From: Patella vulgata
Lineage: Eukaryota > Mollusca > Gastropoda > Patellidae
DNA: 64,000 nt
Reading direction: 5' to 3'
Assembly (NCBI RefSeq): GCF_932274485.2
Contig: NC_065880.2
Coordinates: forward strand, 50,206,894 to 50,270,893
Part shown: positions 58,301-64,000 of the stretch, piece by piece
How positions within the stretch are numbered: the first letter of the stretch is position 1
Layout: every line of letters starts with the position of its first letter
Translations under genes and position numbers: made by a program
Notes under the pieces: model-generated
The model's input: the letters and a program-made list of their open reading frames with translations, nothing else
The model's database searches: none
Told to the model about the DNA's origin: nothing

Positions 58301-60661
58301 TCACTCATACAGTGGATTTTCTTAAATGAGTTACATGCAGGGGCGGATTGGGCGTTTGCCCGAAAGGCCGGTCGGACAATAAATGAAAAAAATAATTTTG
58401 TCCAATTCGTCTAAAAAAATAATTTCTGCTGAACATTATATAGGGGGGGGGGGGGGGGTATGATGATGATCATGTTGTATGTGTCCGGTGGCTTTAACGG
58501 GCCGCCACGCCATCACTCGAGTCTGGAATGGACTGGTATAATAGACTTTCTGGGCCGGGTGTGCTGGGTGTGAGCCGAAATTTGGAATCCTGCAATGGGG
58601 ATTCCGAATTTCATCCGAAAATTTCATCGGATTCACCCGACACTTTCGCGGTAGCTATATTTTTGCGACCAAGATCAAATTTTATTTTTATTTCCGCCCG
58701 CCGCTCCTGACAAAAATGTAGAGGCTATTGCAATTCTCGTAATTAAATTTATGTAGTCTTATACTCGAATATTCATTATCTGAACTAATGCTATGTTCAT
58801 TAATCAATATGTAGTGTGTCAAATGTTTAAGTTCGGAGTCAAGGTAAAATAATTTACCTGGAACAACAAATCCAAAATTCAAAAAGCAGCTTTCATGAAT
58901 TTTACTTTCGTCACTCTGTACCAATGTGTCTCATGGCCTTCCATCACAGGAGGAATCAACTAGCGCTCCCGGCAACAAAAATGAGACATTTTTCAATGAA
59001 AATATTCCTACTTATTCAATATTCCTAACTGGTTAATCAAATGGTCAAAATTTTCTCAACTAGTCCCATTTTTTAACCAGTTAAATTCTCTTGGCTCTTT
59101 ACTCTTGACGATACAATGATAATACACTGTACGTTAATTAATAACATGACGATATGATAATTTCACAGGTTGATGGTTGTGAATTACTTGCAGGTCGGGG
59201 TTTTGGCCTAAATTAATCGATTTATGAGATATATTATTTGACAGAGATTATAATCAGATATGCCACCAAGTCGCATATTTGGGGTTCATTTTTCAAAATT
59301 TTCAGGAGGGAGAGCCCCCGGACCCCCCGCCCGGGCTCCGCGGTCAGTAAAAGGGGCCGCTTCGACACGGGAGCCCGTTCTGGTTTCGGGCCCCAATCCG
59401 CCCCTGGTTACATGTATATAACACCATTTCTTCAAATATTGGCATATAGTTTTTAAGAAACAAATATCCTGTGAAAGTGGGACAGCTCCTTATAATTTTG
59501 TTGGATAGGAGACATCCAGTGGTCATTCCATTTATTTCTTATATGGTCATGGTGGCTCTGTAGATGCATAATCCATCTTAAAGGGCAAAGACACTGAATT
59601 TTGCCATCCGATATGTTTGATTGACTTGATTTTACAAATATAAAAATTATACCCCAAATTTTTTTTATATTGGTAGAAAACCAATTTTTTGAATGACCCT
59701 TTAAAACACCTGTATCAGGCCGTATGTCAAATACAATATCTAAGTAGGAATTCTTGTGAAATTGTCCTAATGTCCTACCAGCAAAACCATTTCAGCATTT
59801 TTGGACCAATTGGTTACTGAGCTACCGGTATTTGAATACTGGCAGCCACTCCCATTTTAACCAAAATCGTCAAAATTCAATGGGCCTTATTTCGGGAACA
59901 GTTACTCCGACAATCTCAAATTTGGAATACCAACTTTTTAAATAACAATAAAAACAGAAATCAAATTTCACCATAATCAAAGGAGGTATGGTTTACCCAA
60001 TTGGGTGATTTGACATAGAATAACCCCCCAGTGTGAGTCTGATATTTTTCCTATGTAGACCCTCCTGTTCTATAAATTGATTTATTTTCCAAGAATTATT
60101 TTAAGAAACTTGTTGAATGGAACTTTTTGTATTTTTCTTTATTGAATGATGCATCTAGTTACTATATAATGTGTTTAATTGTATTATTAGGAGCATTAGT
60201 AGCCAACAAAATAGACTTAGATCAAAGAAGAATTGTCGGTCCTAAAGCAGGAAAGGAATTAGCTATGAAGACTGGGTTAGATTATTATGAATGTTCAGCT
60301 GTAAGTATATTATTGTATTGCAACACAATATGATCACAGCGCCTATCTTGTTAAAGCATGTATAAGTAATGTGTTTACAGTCCAAAAATAACCCTTACGG
60401 AATTCACGCCTGGTTTATGCTTACACAGAAAATATTATGCTTTAAGTCGCTGATCGTCATTTGCTTTTTTTGGACAATATCTAATGTTCACAGGTTAATA
60501 AGATTAGCTATTAAATTTTCGGTGTTGGTTTGTTTTAATATATTTTCTTTTAATTACAGAAAGAAATGCAAAATGTGGACACACCATTTTACTTCTTAGC
60601 CAGTGAATATTACAAACTGTATCAAGAAAAAGTGGAATTGTTTAAAGCTTTTGTTGCATAA
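55321..60661 (+). CDS. IFT27: IFT27/RABL4 intraflagellar-transport small GTPase, seven coding exons, 188 aa
   Basis: Rab-like GTPase of the IFT-B complex; pairs with IFT25 and helps export the BBSome and Hedgehog-pathway cargo from cilia. Exons: 55321-55357, 56237-56316, 57202-57261, 57748-57807, 57952-58069, 60191-60300, 60560-60661; phases and GT-AG sites all agree. P-loop GDAGVGKS (13-20); SDGSHFPKNYTLTMGAEF (switch I region); DSAGKE (65-70), where Lys replaces the usual catalytic Gln, as in human IFT27; VYDVTNETSF; NKID (124-127); ECSA (152-155). It ends FKAFVA with no prenylation cysteine, as in this family. Human IFT27 is 186 aa. The presence of IFT27 implies motile or sensory cilia. 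Introns contain a SINE tail, P1/P2 repeats and a hAT element. Confidence 0.95.
56095..56165 (+). mobile_element. SINE-A 3' tail fragment
   Basis: GACATATGCCTGTCTTCATTAG and the following AACAGTAAGACAATAAACCC match the last 70 bp of the intact SINE-A. In IFT27 intron 1. Confidence 0.65.
56469..57075 (+). repeat. Family P2 element with two left ends
   Basis: TATGCCCACATTTTCATGTG at 56469 and TACGCCCACATTGTCATGTG at about 56724, each followed by a GTCCGTCC run and one unit of about 160 bp, then one shared right end (GCTGTGGGCGTATGTTTCGT). The doubled left end suggests a partial tandem duplication. In IFT27 intron 2. Confidence 0.75.
57547..57686 (+). repeat. Internally deleted P1 element
   Basis: Left end TTGTCTACCGCC...GCAGGGGATTATTAAAATGG and right end GGGGGCGGGGAGCATCAGCC with almost nothing between. 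It confirms the two family ends independently of the tandem core. In IFT27 intron 3. Confidence 0.75.
58338..59406. mobile_element. Non-autonomous hAT element, 1,069 bp, 8-bp TSD
   Basis: Exact duplication GTTACATG (58330-58337, 59407-59414). Ends CAGGGGCGGATTGGG and its perfect inverse, followed on both sides by GCCCGAAA-like sequence. A G-run at about 58443-58457 and a strongly GC-rich right end (59300-59400). No transposase. In IFT27 intron 5. Confidence 0.92.
59415..60190. other. IFT27 intron 5, right part
   Basis: The stretch TCCTATGTAGACCCTCCTGT at about 60049 recurs at about 61100, just past the gene, so a short unclassified repeat is present. Nothing else recognised. Confidence 0.45.
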
Positions 60662-61167
60662 CATTTCTTTGTGTAGATCATCATTATAGATCAGTTTGTA
60701 CCAAAACATAATATTTAAAGTTAATGTTTAACCTGAAAAAATGAAAACCTACAAATATTGAAGGTTTATTTAACATGAAAGTTATTTTAACATGAAATTA
60801 ATTACCACAATGCCCTTCTTTTAGTTGTGTATTTATTATGTTAATATATGAAGACATCAATCTTTAAAAACCAAAGCAGAATGTACAGAGTAAATATCAG
60901 ATCGGCCATGTTATAACTTTGTTCTAAATTGTGTGTTGGGTTTCTGACTTACTAGGCTGGAAATGGACTAAGCTTTGGTATAATCACTGTCTATAAAATA
61001 TCATTACTTAGTTTCTGTTATAATCACTGACCGTTGGTGAAAAGGTAAATGTGCAAGTAATTAATGAAAGTTATTTGACACACAATAACTTGATATTTGT
61101 CCTATGTAGACCCTCCTGTTCTATAAATTTGGCATTAATACTGGCGACAATGCCACACTGTTGACTT

Positions 61168-62388
61168 ATTGTCCCCCGCCTTTCGAAGAAAGCTGGGGAC
61201 TATTAAAATAGGTTCGTCCGTCTGTCTGTCACACTTTTTGGGACACAATAACTCTCCTTCAAAGATGAGCATTTTCTGCTTAGAGTAGGTAGAGATAAGC
61301 AATTTGATTGGTTGATGCTATGGGACATGATAACTTTAGTTCTAAATAAGTGAGAATGATGAAACTTGGTGTATGCATGTAGTTTCATTACATCAATACC
61401 TTGACTAAGTTTGATAATGAGCATTTTCTGCTCAGAGTAAGCAGAGTGATAAGCAATTTGATTGGCCGAGACTTTGGAACACAATAACTCTCCTTCTAAT
61501 TGAGCTAGAATATTCACACTTGGTGTAGGGGTTTATTAGAAGAATGCCTTGATGGAGTTTGAAGATGAGAATTTTCTGTTTACGGTAAGCAATTTGATAG
61601 GTTGATGCTTTGGGACACGATAACTTTAGTTTTAATTAAGTGAGAGCGAGGACACTTGTTGTACAGTTTTATCACATCAATAACTTGACTAAGTTCGATA
61701 ATGAGCATTAACTGAGCATTTTCTGCTCCGGGTAAGCAGAGCGATAAGCAATTTCATTGGTCGAGAGTTTGGAACACAATAACTCTCCTTCTAATTGAGG
61801 TAGAATGTTCAAAGTTGGTGTAGGCGTTCATTAGGTGAATGCCTTGAAGGAGTTTGATGATAACCATTGTCTGCTTAGATAAGCAGAGATAAGCAATCTG
61901 ATTGGTTGATGCTTTGGGGCACGATAACTTTAGTTTTAATGAAGTGAGAGTGATGAAACTCTGAGTATAGATTCATTATATCATTACCTTGACTAAGTTT
62001 GAGGATGAGACTTTTCTGCTTAGGCTAAGGAGTGATAATCAATTTGATTAATTAAGACTTTTGAACATATCAACTCTGCTTTTAATTGAGGTAGAATGTT
62101 TAAACTTGATGTAGATGTTCATTAGATGAATGTCTTGACTGAGTACAATGATAAACATTTCGAGCTAAAGCTAAGCAGAGTTAAGCAATTTCATTGGTCG
62201 ATGCTTTGGGACAAGATCACTTTGATTCTATCTGATAGAGATTGATGAAACTTAGCGTATAGTTGATAATCAGTTTGATTGCTTGATACTTTTGAAAAAA
62301 TTAAATGTGCTGTTACATGTAATTAATATGTGTGATCTATTTATTTTGGGATTTCGGCGGGGGACATCAGCCTCATTGTTGGCTTGTT
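61168..62388 (+). repeat. Family P1 element, both ends present
   Basis: Left ATTGTCCCCCGCCTTTCGAA, a CCGTCTGT run, several 144-bp half-units, right GGCGGGGGACATCAGCCTCA. The GTCCCCCGCC end and its inverse form short terminal inverted repeats. Confidence 0.85.
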
Positions 62389-63388
62389 TATAAATGTTAT
62401 TGGCATAGAAACTTGCTTAAACATGAATATACTGAACAGCTAAAGAACATAAATAATTCATGTGTGCATTTCTTCAGAGAGAAATTTAAATAAACTTTGT
62501 TCCCCACGAAATTAAAAATATTTAGCTGAATTGACAACATGAGAGGTTGATGGATAGGTCTATAATATTTGATATTCATGATATCCAAGAAATCATATAG
62601 GTTTTGGCTTGCCACTTAGTTTTAATGTCAAGGATTTTACTGAAAAGTTGTTAAATGTATATACTATATGTACATCCATTATTAAATTAATATTGATAGA
62701 TCATTTAAAGAATCATTCCATACATTATTTATTCTTTTTGTGTAACTGTGATATAATGAACCGTCCAACTACATGTATATGACTTTGTTTTGTTGTAGAT
62801 ATAAAGACTTATAGTAAATAAATATTATTATAACATAATTGTTCCAGTATTCTTCTTTAGCTAATATCAGATTTAATCAACAAGCTCTAGAGATGACAGT
62901 TAACCTCTGATCTTTATGGGGCTTTGGTAATGTTAGGGAAATAGGAATGACTATTCATAGCTCTATTCCTTGGAACCATTAAATGGGTCGAAAAGCACAT
63001 ATTAATATAACATTAATTTAGATGAACTGATTTCAGTTCTGTTCGGCGAAATATGTGAGCAGTCCAGATTGAATGGCAGTTGTTTGTTGTACCTGGTTAA
63101 TCCAGTCTACAAGTTTATCTTATTGTTTTTTGTGGATCAGCCCAGTTTAATTACTTATGCATTGACTTTTGGGATATGTTTTGCTTTGTTACTTGAAGTA
63201 AAAAGTATTATTTCATGTAATTTGACTATTAGTATTACAATATTACATCCAGATGTTGCCATGTCAAAATGAGAATCCAACTCTTAGTTTTATTATTCAA
63301 ATTGAGACTGTTAACAAATTGTCAACAGTAAGTCAACTGTAATGAGATGAAATGGGATTAACAAATCAACTTGACTAAAATTTGAATG
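62389..63388. other. Region between P1 element and RPUSD2-like gene
   Basis: AT-rich; 62985-63112 contains a diverged trace of T500 (CTGTTCGGCGAAATATGTGA, TTAATCCAGTCTAC). No gene recognised. Confidence 0.4.
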
Positions 63389-63394
63389 TTTATT
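63389..63394 (-). terminator. Candidate polyadenylation signal of the RPUSD2-like gene
   Basis: AATAAA on the minus strand about 100 bp beyond the stop at 63495, a normal distance for a short 3' untranslated region. Confidence 0.45.
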
Positions 63395-63494
63395 GATCAA
63401 CATATTTCAACAATCTTCCTATGTAGACAAAAATGGAAATTCATGAATATGTAACATGTGCCATATTGCCCATATTAAAGACAGTTATAAAATC

Positions 63495-64000
63495 CTAATC
63501 ATTAATATCCTTCCAGTCTTCAGAAGCCCAATCAGGAAGTGAAGCTTCATATTCCCAGTCAGGACCTTTGTATTTATAAGCATGTAGATATAAAATAAGA
63601 TCTGCCGGAGATGGATTTAAATACTTCAGTTTACACTCTTCACAATCTGGATCAACGTTCCATTTCTCTTCACTGAAATCTAATTGTTCAGGATTGGTTA
63701 ATTTAACTCTTTTATTTGGAGGTTCTCCACTTTCGTCTATCAGAGTTTTATTGGTATCAGAAGTTGTGAGAGTATCAGATTCTTTGACTGTTGTGAACGT
63801 GATAGATGTACCATCATCACTCATCAGATTTTTATTGGCATCACTAGATTCTGTGACAGGTTCAGATGTATCATCATCACCCTTTTTTTCTTGACTTTCA
63901 CTGATTGATTCTTCTGTGTGTTTTGTACTCTCTTTGGCTTTCATTTCTTTTAACTTTTTAGTGTATAATGGATTTTCGCCTTCCACCCACTGTCCAACAT
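63495..64000 (-). CDS. RPUSD2: RPUSD2-like pseudouridine synthase, C-terminal part (runs off window)
   Basis: Only the C-terminal 168 codons are visible; the frame is open across the right edge, beginning VGQWVEGENPLYTKKLKEMK. Pseudouridine synthases of this type isomerise uridines in RNA; the catalytic domain lies outside the window. The visible part is a long charged, probably disordered linker (Ser/Thr/Asp/Glu) followed by a conserved tail: DPDCEECKLKYLNP, then ADLILYLHAYKYKGPDWEYE and LPDWASEDW. This matches the remembered human RPUSD2 tail (CxxC, LHALRYKGP, PAWAQDDW). No splice site is needed within the visible part. Identification rests on the tail only. Confidence 0.75.
   Translation of the reverse strand, partial: VGQWVEGENPLYTKKLKEMKAKESTKHTEESISESQEKKGDDDTSEPVTESSDANKNLMSDDGTSITFTTVKESDTLTTSDTNKTLIDESGEPPNKRVKLTNPEQLDFSEEKWNVDPDCEECKLKYLNPSPADLILYLHAYKYKGPDWEYEASLPDWASEDWKDIND

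Overview
The window looks like nuclear DNA of a lophotrochozoan animal, most likely a mollusc. Genes are split by AT-rich introns with GT-AG borders, the proteins are clearly metazoan, and the introns are packed with tRNA-derived SINEs, MITEs and elements built on tandem repeats of about 144-160 bp that resemble those known from bivalves and gastropods. The phylum is inference; no species can be named from this sequence.

Five protein genes can be built. (1) TEX2, minus strand, 15193 down to 2688, seven coding exons, 954 aa: an ER lipid-transfer protein with a membrane hairpin, a PH-like region and an SMP-like domain. (2) IRE1/ERN1, plus strand, 19671-44656, 21 coding exons, about 880 aa: the ER unfolded-protein sensor kinase/RNase. 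TEX2 and IRE1 stand head to head about 4.5 kb apart. (3) An intronless ankyrin-repeat/SOCS-box (ASB-type) gene, minus strand, 53001-52048. (4) IFT27/RABL4, plus strand, 55321-60661, seven coding exons, 188 aa, divergent from the ASB gene. (5) The 3' end of a gene whose product resembles RPUSD2, minus strand, running off the right edge (63495-64000). The reconstructed exons of the three spliced genes join in frame at every junction, with conserved motifs across the joins.

The rest is mostly a layered record of transposons, several with exact target-site duplications (TSDs) that define their ends: hAT-type elements (3545-4525, 53191-53661, 58338-59406), a PIF/Harbinger element with a truncated transposase sitting between the A and B boxes of a SINE (15917-17837), two Mutator-like foldback elements with 8-bp TSDs (11576-12520 and 20429-21515, the latter inside another SINE), TTAA-flanked MITEs, and two dispersed families with internal tandem repeats.

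The most unusual locus is 11281-13472 in TEX2 intron 1. Two near-identical inverted arms of about 174 bp each carry the same ATG-started mini-exon with a splice donor. The arm in TEX2 orientation is in frame with the next TEX2 exon. It could be an alternative start for a TEX2 form lacking the membrane hairpin, or a transposon terminal repeat that happens to look like one.

Functionally, IRE1 and TEX2 both act at the ER membrane (stress sensing and lipid transfer at contacts), while IFT27 acts in cilia. I see no prokaryotic-type system, CRISPR array, rRNA or convincing free-standing tRNA gene.
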